Source: Balaenoptera acutorostrata
Taxonomy: Eukaryota; Chordata; Mammalia; Artiodactyla; Balaenopteridae
Assembly: GCF_949987535.1 (NCBI RefSeq)
Contig: NW_026646029.1
Coordinates: forward strand, 1,364,001-1,428,000
Length of the DNA stretch: 64,000 nt
Direction of reading: 5' to 3'
Part shown: positions 22,869 to 35,181 of the stretch, piece by piece
How positions within the stretch are numbered: position 1 is the first letter of the stretch
Layout of the letters: every line of letters starts with the position of its first letter
Program-made: the position numbers and the translations under genes
Notes under the pieces: generated by a model
The model's database searches: none
The model's input: only the letters and a program-made list of their open reading frames with translations
Told to the model about the DNA's origin: nothing

Positions 22869-24628
22869 TAATTTGAAACCCTTGTTTTATGCATCTCCCC
22901 ACCTCACCTTTCCCGTTCAGCAGCCATAGTGTGTTTTCTGAACGTGTGACTCTGTTCTGTTTTGTAATTCAGTTCAAGTGTAGCGGTTTTTACATTCCCT
23001 CTATAAGTGATATCTTATGATAAGTGTCTTTTTCTGTGTGACTTATTTCACTTAGAATCGTCGTACCTAAATCCACTCATCGTGCTGCTACTAGCCTTAT
23101 GACGTGGATTTCATGGCTGAGTGATATTCCATTGTACATGAGGACCACAACTTCGTTATCCACTTTTCTCCTTCCTAGGATATTTAAGGTGTAATGAAGT
23201 GGGGGTTCTTGTCAACAGAGCAGCCCTAAACTTTGGGGTGCCTGTGTCTTGCTGATTTTTCGTTTTCCCAATTTATACGCCCATGAGTGGAAGTGCCCTA
23301 TGCTCTCCATGCTGTGTTTTTTAGTTGTTTCAGGACACACCGTACACTTCTCCAGAGTGGCTGTTGGCAATTTACATCCCGCCCATCAGCGTAGCAAGGC
23401 TCCCATTTCTCCATGGCCGGTCCTGCATTTCTGGTTTGGACACTTTTTTCCGCATGGCCCTTTTGCCCGCTGGGAAGCGAGACTTCTTTGGAGCGCTGAT
23501 TTGCCTTTCCAGGTTGCTTGGTTGGCCAAAAAGGGCGTATGCGTTTTTTCCTGAATATATTTAGGAAAAAACGCATACGCCCTTTTTGGCCAAGGGCATC
23601 ATTGTCCAAGTTTTGCCGCTTTTCATGTGCTTTCAAGGCGATTCGAATCTACCTCCTGAAATCTGTTTCCTGCAATTCTGCCTTGCTTTCAAAGCCTCTT
23701 CGTTGCCTTCCCTCAATATATTTGTGGACGAGAGTTATCATTTCTAACTCTGCAGGTTTGTGAATTGCAGTGCCCCTGAGCTCCATTTTTCCAGTCGCTT
23801 TTTTGGGAGCTGGCCGCAAAAGTGCAGGATTGCTTCAGGCCCTCTTCTGGTTCTGGGGGGCAGGCTGAGCTTGTGGTTAATTTTTCTTCCTGATGGGAAA
23901 ATAGAGTGACCTGTGCCTGTCCCAACCCCTAGAGCTAGTCTCTCATTGGTTCCCCCTCTTCCCGTTCATCCTCAGGACAAATTGCAACCTGTACGGAACA
24001 GGAGGTTAAAGGTGCTGATTCTCCAAGGAGGGAGATGGCTACTAAAGCGGCTGGAATGGCGAACCCGAGCACAAGGAGATGAGAAATGAGGTGCGTTTTA
24101 GAAACCTTTCCCGATCACACAGTGGACCATCTTCTGGGTTTCTCATGCATGTTTTCGACGTAGGAAGATGCCCTTGAACCTGGAGATTTGGGACCCATGG
24201 GATGGGTACCATGCAGTATTACTTTAAAGGGTCTGCGTTGGCTCACGCAACCTCACCAAACCTCTCAGCCCCAAGAGTGTCCACCCTTATGTCTCAATCA
24301 GCTGTGGGTCTAGATATGGTCAATCCAGGTTGCATCACAGCCCCTGAACGAATTTTGTAAGAATTTCTCTCTCTTTCACTGTCTTTGTTTCACGGGTTTT
24401 GAAAAGTAATTTCTTTTTATAATGGGGTTTAGCTGCTTTTCACGGCTGTGATTATGCCCCTTTACACCCCCTTGACTCACATACAGAGAGATATCAATAC
24501 ATAGGTTTGAAGATTCTTACTAGTCAGATATATTCTTGTGCGGTGAATAGGGGGTGTTGAGGCCAGTTCACTGAGCAAGGAGTAGGTCTTGTCTACTACA
24601 TATTGGGTTTATGGAACGGTATCTGAGC
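22869..24628 (+). repeat. Satellite monomer 14 (family A)
   Basis: 1,760 bp. The tail markers 'taatttttcttcc', 'ggctactaaag', 'cacagtggacc', 'ctgtgattatgcc' and 'cacatacag' recur in monomer 15. The palindrome at 23522-23593 has one mismatch near the centre, C to T at 23562. Confidence 0.95.
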
Positions 24629-26386
24629 TGATTTGAAACCCTTGTTTTATGCATCACCCCACCTCACCTTTCCCGTTCAGCAGCCATAGTGTGTTTTCTG
24701 AACGTGTGACTCTGTTCTGTTTTGTAATTCAGTTCAAGTGTAGCGGTTTTTACATTCCCTCTATAAGTGATATCTTATGATAAGTGTCTTTTTCTGTGTG
24801 ACTTATTTCACTTAGAATCGCCGTACCTAAATCCACTCATCGTGCTGCTACTAGCCTTATGACGTGGATTTCATGGCTGAGTGATATTCCATTGTACATA
24901 AGGACCACAACTTCGTTATCCACTTTTCTCTTTCCTAGGATATTTAAGGTGTAATGAAGTGGGAGTTCTTGTCAACAGAGCAGCCCTAAACTTTGGGGTG
25001 CCTGTGTCTGGCTGATTTTTAGTTTTCCCAATTTATACGCCCATGAGTGGAAGTGCCCTATGCTCTCCAAGCTGTGTTTTTTAGATGTTTCAGGACACAC
25101 CGTACACTTCTCCAGAGTGGCTGTTGGCAATTTACGTCCCGCCCATCAGTGTAGCAAGGCTCCCATTTCTCCATGGCCGGTCCTGCATTTCTGGTTTGGA
25201 CACTTTTTTCCGCATGGCCCTTTTGCCCGCTGGGAAGCGAGACTTCTTTGGAGCGCTGATTTGCCTTTCCAGGTTGCTTGGTTGGCCAAAAAGGGCGTAT
25301 GCGTTTTTTCCTGAATATATTCAGGAAAAACGCATACGCCCTTTTTGGCCAAGGGCATCATTGTCCACGTTTTGCCGCTTTTCATGTGCTTTCAAGGCGA
25401 TTCGAATCTACCTCCTGAAATCTGTTTCCTGCAATTCTGCCTTGCTTTCAAAGCCTCTTCGTTGCCTTCCCTCAATATATTTGTGGACGAGAGTTATCAT
25501 TTCTAACTCTGCAGGTTTGTGAATTGCAGTGCCCCTGAGCTCCATTTTTCCAGTCGCTTTTTTGGGAGCTGGCCGCAAAAGTGCAGGATTGCTTCAGGCC
25601 CTCTTCTGGTTCTGGGGGGCAGGCTGAGCTTGTGGTTAATTTTTCTTCCTGATGGGAAAATAGAGTGACCTGTGCCTGTCCCACCCCTAGAGCTAGTCTC
25701 TCATTGGTTCCCCCTCTTCCCGTTCATCCTCAGGACAAATTGCAACCTGTACGGAACAGGAGGTTAAAGGTGCTGATTCTCCAAGGAGGGAGATGGCTAC
25801 TAAAGCGGCTGGAATGGCGAACCCGAGCACAAGGAGATGAGAAATGAGGTGCGTTTTAGAAACCTTTCCCGATCACACAGTGGACCATCTTCTGGGTTTC
25901 TCATGCATGTTTTCGACGTAGGAAGATGCCCTTGAACCTGGAGATTTGGGACCCATGGGATGGGTACCATGCAGTATTACTTTAAAGGGTCTGCGTTGTC
26001 TCACGCAACCTCACCAAACCTCTCAGCCCCAAGAGTGTCCACCCTTATGTCTCAATCAGCTGTGGGTCTAGATATGGTCAATCCAGGTTGCATCACAGCC
26101 CCTGAACGAATTTTGTAAGAATTTCTCTCTCTTTCACTGTCTTTGTTTCACGGGTTTTGAAAAGTAATTTCTTTTTATAATGGGGTTTAGCTGCTTTTCA
26201 CGGCTGTGATTATGCCCCTTTACACCCCCTTGACTCACATACAGAGAGATATCAATACATAGGTTTGAAGATTCTTACTAGTCAGATATATTCTTGTGCG
26301 GTGAATAGGGGGTGTTGAGGCCAGTTCACTGAGCAAGGAGTAGGTCTTGTCTACTACATATTGGGTTTATGGAACGGTATCTGAGC
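24629..26386 (+). repeat. Satellite monomer 15 (hybrid from a one-monomer duplication)
   Basis: 1,758 bp. The head matches monomer 16 ('gctgatttgaaaccc', 'gaatcgccgtacc', 'ttacgtcccgcc', 'cagtgtagc'). The tail matches monomer 14 ('taatttttcttcc', 'cacagtggacc', 'cacatacag'). One base is lost in the palindrome's right A-tract (71 bp, 25282-25352) and one in 'gtcccacccctag'. Confidence 0.95.
25369..25502. other. Unequal-crossover junction interval inside monomer 15
   Basis: Left of 25369 ('gtccacg') the sequence follows monomer 16; right of 25502 ('tttctaactc') it follows monomer 14. No variant between them separates the two parents. This is the pattern left by a tandem duplication of one 1,758-bp unit. 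The interval starts 17 bp after the palindrome ends. Confidence 0.7.
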
Positions 26387-28145
26387 TGATTTGAAACCCT
26401 TGTTTTATGCATCACCCCACCTCACCTTTCCCGTTCAGCAGCCATAGTGTGTTTTCTGAACGTGTGACTCTGTTCTGTTTTGTAATTCAGTTCAAGTGTA
26501 GCGGTTTTTACATTCCCTCTATAAGTGATATCTTATGATAAGTGTCTTTTTCTGTGTGACTTATTTCACTTAGAATCGCCGTACCTAAATCCACTCATCG
26601 TGCTGCTACTAGCCTTATGACGTGGATTTCATGGCTGAGTGATATTCCATTGTACATGAGGACCACAACTTCGTTATCCACTTTTCTCTTTCCTAGGATA
26701 TTTAAGGTGTAATGAAGTGGGAGTTCTTGTCAACAGAGCAGCCCTAAACTTTGGGGTGCCTGTGTCTTGCTGATTTTTAGTTTTCCCAATTTATACGCCC
26801 ATGAGTGGAAGTGCCCTATGCTCTCCAAGCTGTGTTTTTTAGATGTTTCAGGACACACCGTACACTTCTCCAGAGTGGCTGTTGGCAATTTACGTCCCGC
26901 CCATCAGTGTAGCAAGGCTCCCATTTCTCCATGGCCGGTCCTGCATTTCTGGTTTGGACACTTTTTTCCGCATGGCCCTTTTGCCCGCTGGGAAGCGAGA
27001 CTTCTTTGGAGCGCTGATTTGCCTTTCCAGGTTGCTTGGTTGGCCAAAAAGGGCGTATGCGTTTTTTCCTGAATATATTCAGGAAAAACGCATACGCCCT
27101 TTTTGGCCAAGGGCATCATTGTCCACGTTTTGCCGCTTTTCATGTGCTTTCAAGGCGATTCGAATCTACCTCCTGAAATCTGTTTCCTGCAATTCTGCCT
27201 TGCTTTCAAAGCCTCTTCGTTGCCTTCCCTCAATATATTTGTGGACGAGAGTTATCATTTATAACACTGCAGGTTTGTGAATTGCAGTGCCCCTGAGCTC
27301 CATTTTTCCAGTCGCTTTTTTGGGAGCTGGCCACAAAAGTGCAGGATTGCTTCAGGCCCTCTTCTGGTTCTGGGGGGCAGGCTGAGCTTGTGGTTAATTC
27401 TTCTTCCTGATGGGAAAATAGAGTGACCTGTGCCTGTCCCAACCCCTAGAGCTAGTCTCTCATTGGTTCCCCCTCTTCCCGTTCATCCTCAGGACAAATT
27501 GCAACCTGTACGGAACAGGAGCTTAAAGGTGCTGATTCTCCAAGGAGGGAGATGGCTAGTAAAGCGGCTGGAATGGCGAACCCGAGCACAAGGAGATGAG
27601 AAATGAGGTGCGTTTTAGAAACCTTTCCCGATCACACGGTGTACCATCTTCTGGGTTTCTCATGCATGTTTTCGACGTAGGAAGATGCCCTTGAACCTGG
27701 AGATTTGGGACCCTTGGGATGGGTACCATGCAGTATTACTTTAAAGGGTCTGCGTTGGCTCACGCAACCTCACCAAACCTCTCAGCCCCAAGAGTGTCCA
27801 CCCTTATGTCTCAATCAGCTGTGGGTCTAGATATGGTCAATCCAGGTTGCATCACAGCCCCTGAACGAATTTTGTAAGAATTTCTCTCTCTTTCACTGTC
27901 TTTGTTTCACGGGTTTTGAAAAGTAATTTATGTTTATAATGGGGTTTAGCTGTTTTTCACGGCTGTGTTTATGCCCCTTTACACCCCCTTGACTCACTTA
28001 CAGAGAGATATCAATACATAGGTTTGAAGATTCTTACTAGTCAGATATATTCTTGTGCGGTGAATAGGGGGTGTTGAGGCCAGTTCACTGAGCAAGGAGT
28101 AGGTCTTGTCTACTACATATTGGGTTTATGGAACGGTATCTGAGC
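26387..28145 (+). repeat. Satellite monomer 16 (family A)
   Basis: 1,759 bp. The head is as in monomer 15. The tail is new: 'tttataacactg', 'ctggccacaaaag', 'caggagcttaaag', 'gacccttggg' and 'taatttatgttta'. The palindrome at 27040-27110 is 71 bp because the right A-tract is one base short. Confidence 0.95.
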
Positions 28146-29904
28146 TAATTTGTAACCCTTGTTTTATGCATCACCCCACCTCACCTTTCCCGTTCAGCAG
28201 CCATAGTGTGTTTTCTGAACGTGTGACTCTGTTCTGTTTTGTAATTCAGTTCAAGTGTAGCGGTTTTTACATTCCCTCTATAAGTGATATCTTATGATAA
28301 GTGTCTTTTTCTGTGTGACTTATTTCACTTAGAATCGCCGTACCTAAATCCACTCATCGTGCTGCTACTAGCCTTATGACGTGGCTTTCATGGCTGAGTG
28401 ATATTCCATTGTACATGAGGACCACAACTTCGTTATCCACTTTTCTCTTTCCTAGGATATTTAAGGTGTAATGAAGTGGGAGTTCTTGTCAACAGAGCAG
28501 CCCTAAACTTTGGGGTGCCTGTGTCTTGCTGATTTTTAGTTTTCCCAATTTATACGCCCATGAGTGGAAGTGCCCTATGCTCTCCAAGCTGTGTTTTTTA
28601 GATGTTTCAGGACACACCGTACACTTCTCCAGAGTGGCTGTTGGCAATTTACGTCCCGCCCATCAGCGTAGCAAGACTCCCATTTCTCCATGGCCGGTCC
28701 TGCATTTCTGGTTTGGACACTTTTTTCCGCATGGCCCTTTTGCCCGCTGGGAAGCGAGACTTCTTTGGAGCGCTGATTTGCCTTTCCAGGTTGCTTGGTT
28801 GGCCAAAAAGGGCGTATGCGTTTTTTCCTGAATATATTCAGGAAAAACGCATACGCCCTTTTTGGCCAAGGGCATCATTTTCCACGTTTTGCCGCTTTTC
28901 ATGTGCTTTCAAGGCGATTCGAATCTACCTCCTGAAATCTGTTTCCTGCAATTCTGCCTTGCTTTCAAAGCCTCTTCGTTGCCTTCCCTCAATATATTTG
29001 TGGACGAGAGTTATCATTTATAACTCTGCAGGTTTGTGAATTGCAGTGCCCCTGAGCTCCATTTTTCCAGTCGCTTTTTTGGGAGCTGGCCGCAAAAGTG
29101 CAGGATTGCTTCAGGCCCTCTTCTGGTTCTGGGGGGCAGGCTGAGCTTGTGGTTAATTCTTCTTCCTGATGGGAAAATAGAGTGACCTGTGCCTGTCCCA
29201 ACCCCTAGAGCTAGTCTCTCATTGGTTCCCCCTCTTCCCGTTCATCCTCAGGACAAATTGCAACCTGTACGGAACAGGAGCTTAAAGGTGCTGATTCTCC
29301 AAGGAGGGAGATGGCTAGTAAAGCGGCTGGAATGGCGAACCGGAGCACAAGGAGATGAGAAATGAGGTGCGTTTTAGAAACCTTTCCCGATCACACGGTG
29401 TACCATCTTCTGGGTTTCTCATGCATGTTTTCGACGTAGGAAGATGCCCTTGAACCTGGAGATTTGGGACCCTTGGGATGGGTACCATGCAGTATTACTT
29501 TAAAGGGTCTGCGTTGGCTCACGCAACCTCACCAAAACTCTCAGCCCCAAGAGTGTCCACCCTTATGTCTCAATCAGCTGTGGGTCTAGATATGGTCAAT
29601 CCAGGTTGCATCACAGCCCCTGAACGAATTTTGTAAAAATTTCTCTCTCTTTCACTGTCTTTGTTTCACGGGTTTTGAAAAGTAATTTCTTTTTATAATG
29701 GGGTTTAGCTGCTTTTCACGGCTCTGTTTAGGCCGCTTTACACCCCCTTGACTCACTTACAGAGAGATATCAATACATAGGTTTGAAGATTCTTACTAGT
29801 CAGATATATTCTTGTTCGGTGAATAGGGGGTGTTGAGGCCAGTTCACTGAGCAAGGAGTAGGTCTTGTCTAATATATATTGGGTTTATGGAACGGTATCT
29901 GAGC
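28146..29904 (+). repeat. Satellite monomer 17 (family A; tail reused in hybrids)
   Basis: 1,759 bp. Its tail ('caggagcttaaag', 'gacccttggg', 'ccaaaactctc', 'acggctctgtttaggcc', 'cttgttcggtg') is the one found after the family B heads in monomers 23, 26 (last part) and 30. Private changes are 'atttgtaaccc', 'gtggctttcatgg' and 'cattttccacg'. The palindrome is 28799-28869, 71 bp. Confidence 0.95.
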
Positions 29905-31663
29905 TAATTTGAAACCCTTGTTTTATGCATCTCCCCACCTCACCTTTCCCGTTCAGCAGCCATAGTGTGTTTTCTGAACGTGTGACTCTGTTCTGTTTTG
30001 TAATTCAGTTCAAGTGTAGCGGTTTTTACATTCCCTCTATAAGTGATATCTTATGATAAGAGTCTTTTTCTGTGTGACTTATTTCACTTAGAATCGTCGT
30101 ACCTAAATCCACTCATCGTGCTACTACTAGCCTTATGACGTGGATTTCATGGCTGAGTGATATTCCATTGTACATGAGGACCACAACTTCGTTATCCACT
30201 TTTCTCTTTCCTAGGATATTTAAGGTGTAATGAAGTGGGGGTTCTTGTCAACAGAGCAGCCCTAAACTTTGGGGTGCCTGTGTCTTGCTGATTTTTCGTT
30301 TTCCCAATTTATACGCCCATGAGTGGAAGTGCCCTATGCTCTCCAAGCTGTGTTTTTTAGATGTTTCAGAACACACCGTACACTTCTCCAGAGTGGCTGT
30401 TGGCAATTTACATCCCGCCCATCAGCGTAGCAAGGCTCCCATTTCTCCATGGCCGGTCCTGCATTTCTGGTTTGGACACTTTTTTCCGCATGGCCCTTTT
30501 GCCCGCTGGGAAGCGAGACTTCTTTGGAGCGCTGATTTGCCTTTCCAGGTTGCTTGGTTGGCCAAAAGGGCGTATGCGTTTTTTCCTGAATATATTCAGG
30601 AAAAAACCCATACGCCCTTTTTGGCCAAGGGCATCATTGTCCACGTTTTGCCGCTTTTCATGTGCTTTCAAGGCGATTCGAATCTACCTCCTGAAATCTG
30701 TTTCCTGCAATTCTGCCTTGCTTTCAAAGCCTCTTCGTTGCCTTCCCTCAATATATTTGTGGACGAGAGTTATCATTTCTAACTCTGCAGGTTTGTGAAT
30801 TGCAGTGCCCCTGAGCTCCATTTTTCCAGTCGCTTTTTTGGGAGCTGGCCGCAAAAGTGCAGGATTGCTTCAGGCCCTCTTCTGGTTCTCGGGGGCAGGC
30901 TGAGCTTGTGGTTAATTCTTCTTCCTGATGGGAAAATAGAGTGACCTGTGCCTGTCCCAACCCCTAGAGCTAGTCTCTCATTGGTTCCCCCTCTTCCCGT
31001 TCATCCTCAGGACAAATTGCAACCTGTACGGAACAGGAGGTTAAAGGTGCTGATTCTCCAAGGAGGGAGATGGTTAGTAAAGCGGCTGGAATGGCGAACC
31101 CGAGCACAAGGAGATGAGAAATGAGGTGCGTTTTAGAAACCTTTCCCGATCACACGGTGTACCATCTTCTGGGTTTCTCATGCATGTTTTCGACGTAGGA
31201 AGATGCCCTTGAACCTGGAGATTTGGGACCCATGGGATGGGTACCATGCAGTATTACTTTAAAGGGTCTGCGTTGGCTCACGCAACCTCACCAAACCTCT
31301 CAGCCCCAAGAGTGTCCACCCTTATGTCTCAATCAGCTGTGGGTCTAGATATGGTCAATCCAGGTTGCATCACAGCCCCTGAACGAATTTTGTAAGAATT
31401 TCTCTCTCTTTCACTGTCTTTGTTTCACGGGTTTTGAAAAGTAATTTCTTTTTATAATGGGGTTTAGCTGTTTTTCACGGCTGTGTTTATGCCCCTTTAC
31501 ACCCCCTTGACTCACTTACAGAGAGATATCAATACATAGGTTTGAAGATTCTTACTAGTCAGATATATTCTTGTGCGGTGAATAGGGGGTGTTGAGGCCA
31601 GTTCACTGAGCAAGGAGTAGGTCTTGTCTACTACATATTGGGTTTATGGAACGGTATCTGAGC
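29905..31663 (+). repeat. Satellite monomer 18 (subtype A1)
   Basis: 1,759 bp. A1 markers are 'gataagagtc', 'gtgctactactag', 'gatttttcgtttt', 'ggttctcgggggc' and a palindrome with two linked lesions. They recur in monomers 24, 27 and 31. 'ttcagaacacacc' is shared with monomer 31. Confidence 0.95.
30558..30628. repeat. Palindrome, A1 variant (71 bp, two lesions)
   Basis: The left arm has lost one A ('ggccaaaaggg') and the right arm has 'aaacccatacg' in place of 'aaacgcatacg'. The same pair marks the A1 copies at 41113-41183, 46391-46461 and 53427-53497, and the last of these adds 'gtatgtg' in the left arm. Neither lesion is compensated in the opposite arm. Confidence 0.9.
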
Positions 31664-32316
31664 TCATTTGAAACCCTTGTTTTATGCATCTCCCCACCTC
31701 ACCTTTCCCGTTCAGCAGCCATAGTGTGTTTTCTGAACGTGTGACTCTGTTCTGTTTTGTAATTCAGTTCAAGTGTAGCGGTTTTTACATTCCCTCTATA
31801 AGTGATATCTTATGATAAGTGTCTTTTTCTGTGTGACTTATTTCACTTAGAATCGCCGTACCTAAATCCACTCATCGTGCTGCTACAAGCCTTATGACGT
31901 GGATTTCATGGCTGCGTGATATTCCATTGTACATGAGGACCACAACTTCGTTATCCACTCTTCTCTTTCCTAGGATATTTAAGGTGTAATGAAGTGGGAG
32001 TTCTTGTCAACAGAGCAGCCCTAAACTTTGGGGTGCCTGTGTCTTGCTGATTTTTCGTTTTCCCAATTTATACGCCCATGAGTGGAAGTGCCCTATGCTC
32101 TCCAAGCTGTGTTTTTTAGATGTTTCAGGACACACCGTACACTTCTCCAGAGTGGCTGTTGGCAATTTACATCCCGCCCATCAGCGTAGCAAGGCTCCCA
32201 TTTCTCCATGGCCGGTCCTGCATTTCTGGTTTGGACACTTTTTTCCGCATGGCCCTTTTGCCCGCTGGGAAGCGAGACTTCTTTGGAGCGCTGATTTGCC
32301 TTTCCAGGTTGCTTGG

Positions 32317-32387
32317 TTGGCCAAAAAGGGCGTATGCGTTTTTTCCTGAATAAATTCAGGAAAAACGCCTACGCCCTTTTTGGCCAA
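32317..32387. repeat. Palindrome, A2 variant with altered centre
   Basis: 71 bp. The right A-tract is one base short, 'acgcatacg' has become 'acgcctacg', and the centre AATATATT reads AATAAATT, so the axis itself is no longer symmetric. Other A2-type copies (42872-42942, 48150-48220, 55186-55256, 56945-57015) share the first two changes but keep the intact centre. Confidence 0.9.
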
Positions 32388-32720
32388 GGGCATCATTGTC
32401 CACGTTTTGCCGCTTTTCATGTGCTTTCAAGGCGATTCGAATCTACCTCCTGAAATCTGTTTCCTGCAATTCTGCCTTGCTTTCAAGCCGCTTCGTTGCC
32501 TTCCCTCAATATATTTGTGGACGACAGTTATCATTTATAACTCTGCAGGTTTGTGAATTGCAGTGCCCCTGAGCTCCATTTTTCCAGTCGCTTTTTTGGG
32601 AGCTGGCCGCAAAAGTGCAGGATTGCTTCAGGCCCTCTTCTGGTTCTGGGGGGCAGGCTGAGCTTGTGGTTAATTCTTCTTCCTGATGGGAAAATAGAGT
32701 GACCTGTGCCTGTCCCAACC

Positions 32721-32827
32721 CCTAGAGCTAGTCTCTCATTGGTTCCCCCTCTTCCCGTTCATCCTCAGGACAAATTGCAACCTGTACGGAATAGGAGGTT
32801 AAAGGTGCTGATTCTCCAAGGAGGGAG
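32721..32827. other. A-to-B family switch point inside monomer 19
   Basis: The last family A variant is at 32720 ('caacccctag'; B has 'caacacctag') and the first family B variant is at 32828 ('gagcttgc'; A has 'gagatggc'). The homologous switch recurs in monomers 25 (43277-43383), 28 (48555-48661) and 33 (57350-57456). All four also share 'ggaataggagg', so they descend from one hybrid. Confidence 0.8.
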
Positions 32828-33421
32828 CTTGCTAGTAAAGCGGCCTGAATGGCGAACCCGAGCACAAGGAGATGCGAAATGAGGTGCGTTTTAGAAACCT
32901 TTCCCGATCACACGGTGTACCATCTTCTGGGTTTCTCATGCATGTTTTCGATGTAGGAAGATGCCCTTGAACCTGGAGATTTGGGACCCATGGGATGGCT
33001 ACCACCCAGTATTACTTTAAAGGGTCTGCGTTTGCTCACCCAACCTCACCAAACATCTCAGCCCCAAGAGTGTCCACCCTTATGTCTCAATCAGCTGTGG
33101 GTCTAGATATGGTCAATCCAGGTGGCATCACAGCCCCTGAACGAATTTCCTAAGAATTTCTCTCTTTTTCACTGTCTTTGTTTCACGGGTTTTTAAAAGT
33201 AATTGATTTTTATAATGGGGTTTAGCTGCTTTTCACTGCTGTGTGTATGCCGCTTTACACCCACTTGACTCACTTACAGAGAGATGGCAATACATAGGTT
33301 TTAAGATTCTTACTAGTCAGATATATTCTTGGGCGGTGAATAGGGGGTGTTGAGTGCAGTTCACTGAGCAAGGAGTAGGTCTTGTCTATTACATACTGGG
33401 TTTATGGAACGGTATCTGAGC

Positions 33422-35181
33422 TCATTTGAAACCCTTGCTTTATGCATCACCCCACCTCACCTTTCCCGTTAAGCAGCCATAGTGTGTTTTCTAAACGTGT
33501 GACTCTGTTCTGTTTTGTAATTCAGTTCAAGTGTAGTGGTTTTTACATTCCCTCTATAAGTGATATCTTAGGATAAGTGTCGTTTTCTGTGTGACTTATT
33601 TCACTTAGAATCGTCGTACCTAAATCCACTCATCATGCTGCTACTAGCCTTATGACGTAGATTTCATGGCTGAGTGATATTCCATTGTACATAAGGACCA
33701 CAACTTCTTTACCCATTTTTCTCTTTCCTGGGATATTTAAGGTGGAACGACGTGGAGGTTCTTGTCAACAGAGCAGCCCTAAACTTTGGGGTGCCTGTGT
33801 CTTCCTGATTTTGAGTTTTCCCAATTTCTACGCCCATGAGTGGAAGTGCCCTATGCTCTCTAAGCTGAGTTTTTTAGATGTTTCAGGACACACCGTCCAC
33901 TTCTCCAGAGTGGCTGTTGGCAATTTACATCCCGCCCATCAGCGTAGCAAGGCTCCCGTTCCTCCATGGCCTGTACTGCATTTCTGGTTTTGACACTTTA
34001 TTCAGCATGGCCCTATTGACCGATGGGAAGCGAGACTTCTTTGGAGCGCTGATTTGCCTTTCCAGGTTGCTTGGTTGGCCAAAAAGGGCGTATGCGTTTT
34101 TTCCTGAATATATTCAGGAAAAAACGCATACGCCCTTTTTGGCCAAGGGCATCATTGTCGAGGTTTTGCCGCTTTTCCTGTGCTTTAAAGGCGATTCGAA
34201 TCTACCTCCTGAAATCTGTTTCCTGCAATTCTGCCTTGCTTTCAAATCCTCTTCGTTGCCTTCCCTCAATATATTTGTGGACGAGACTTATCATTTATAA
34301 CTCTGCAGGTTTGTGAATTGCAGTGCCCCTGAGCTCCATTTTTCAGCTCGCTTTCTTGGGAGCTGGCCGCAAAAGCGCAGGATTGCTTCGGGCCCTATTC
34401 TGGTTCCGGGCGGCAGGCTGAGCCTGTGGTTAATTCTTCTTCCTGATGGGAAAATAGAGTGAGCTGTGCCTGTCCCAACACCTAGAGCTAGTCTCTCATT
34501 GGTTCCCCCTCTTCCCGTTCATCCTCAGGACAAATTGCAACCTGTACAGAACAGGAGGTTAAAGGTGCTGATTCTCCAAGGAGGGAGCTTGCTAGTAAAG
34601 CGGCCTGAATGGCGAACCCGAGCACAAGGAGATGCGAAATGAGGTGCGTTTTAGAAACCTTTCCCGATCACACGGTGTACCATCTTCTGGGTTTCTCATG
34701 CATGTTTTCGATGTAGGAAGATGCCCTTGAACCTGGAGATTTGGGACCCATGGGATGGCTACCACCCAGTATTACTTTAAAGGGTCTGCGTTTGCTCACC
34801 CAACCTCACCAAACATCTCAGCCCCAAGAGTGTCCACCCTTATGTCTCAATCAGCTGTGGGTCTAGATATGGTCAATCCAGGTGGCATCACAGCCCCTGT
34901 ACGAATTTCCTAAGAATTTCTCTCTTTTTCACTGTCTTTGTTTCACGGGTTTTTAAAAGTAATTGATTTTTATAATGGGGTTTAGCTGCTTTTCACTGCT
35001 GTGTGTATGCCGCTTTACACCCACTTGACTCACTTACAGAGAGATGGCAATACATAGGTTTTAAGATTCTTACTAGTCAGATATATTCTTGGGCGGTGAA
35101 TAGGGGGTGTTGAGTGCAGTTCACTGAGCAAGGAGTAGGTCTTGTCTATTACATACTGGGTTTATGGAACGGTATCTGAGC
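33422..35181 (+). repeat. Satellite monomer 20 (family B, subtype B1)
   Basis: 1,760 bp, the first full family B unit. Markers are 'cccttgctttatgc', 'cccgttaagc', 'gtagtggttt', 'cttaggataag', 'tgtcgttttc', 'gacgtagattt', 'ggtggaacgacgtgg', 'ccgtccacttc', 'cctattgaccgatgg', 'tttcagctcgctttcttgg' and 'tgtacagaac'. The palindrome at 34075-34146 is identical to family A's. Confidence 0.95.
34075..34146. repeat. Perfect 72-bp palindrome in a family B monomer
   Basis: Base-for-base the same as the family A palindrome at 654-725, although the sequence on both sides differs between families: 'ctattgaccgatgg' against 'cttttgcccgctgg' upstream, and 'attgtcgaggtttt' against 'attgtccacgtttt' downstream. 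The identical block extends from 'gggaagcgagacttc' through the palindrome to 'gggcatcattgtc'. Confidence 0.9.

Larger units (their letters stand above)
31664..33421 (+). repeat. Satellite monomer 19 (A2 head, family B tail; first A-to-B hybrid)
   Basis: 1,758 bp. A2 head markers are 'gctacaagcc', 'ggctgcgtgata', 'cactcttctc', 'gacgacagtt' and 'cggaataggagg'. From 32828 on it is family B: 'gagcttgctag', 'cggcctgaatgg', 'ggctaccacccag', 'tttgctcacccaac', 'ggtggcatcac' and 'ctgtgtgtatgcc'. One base is lost in 'tttcaagccgc' and one in the palindrome. Confidence 0.95.
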
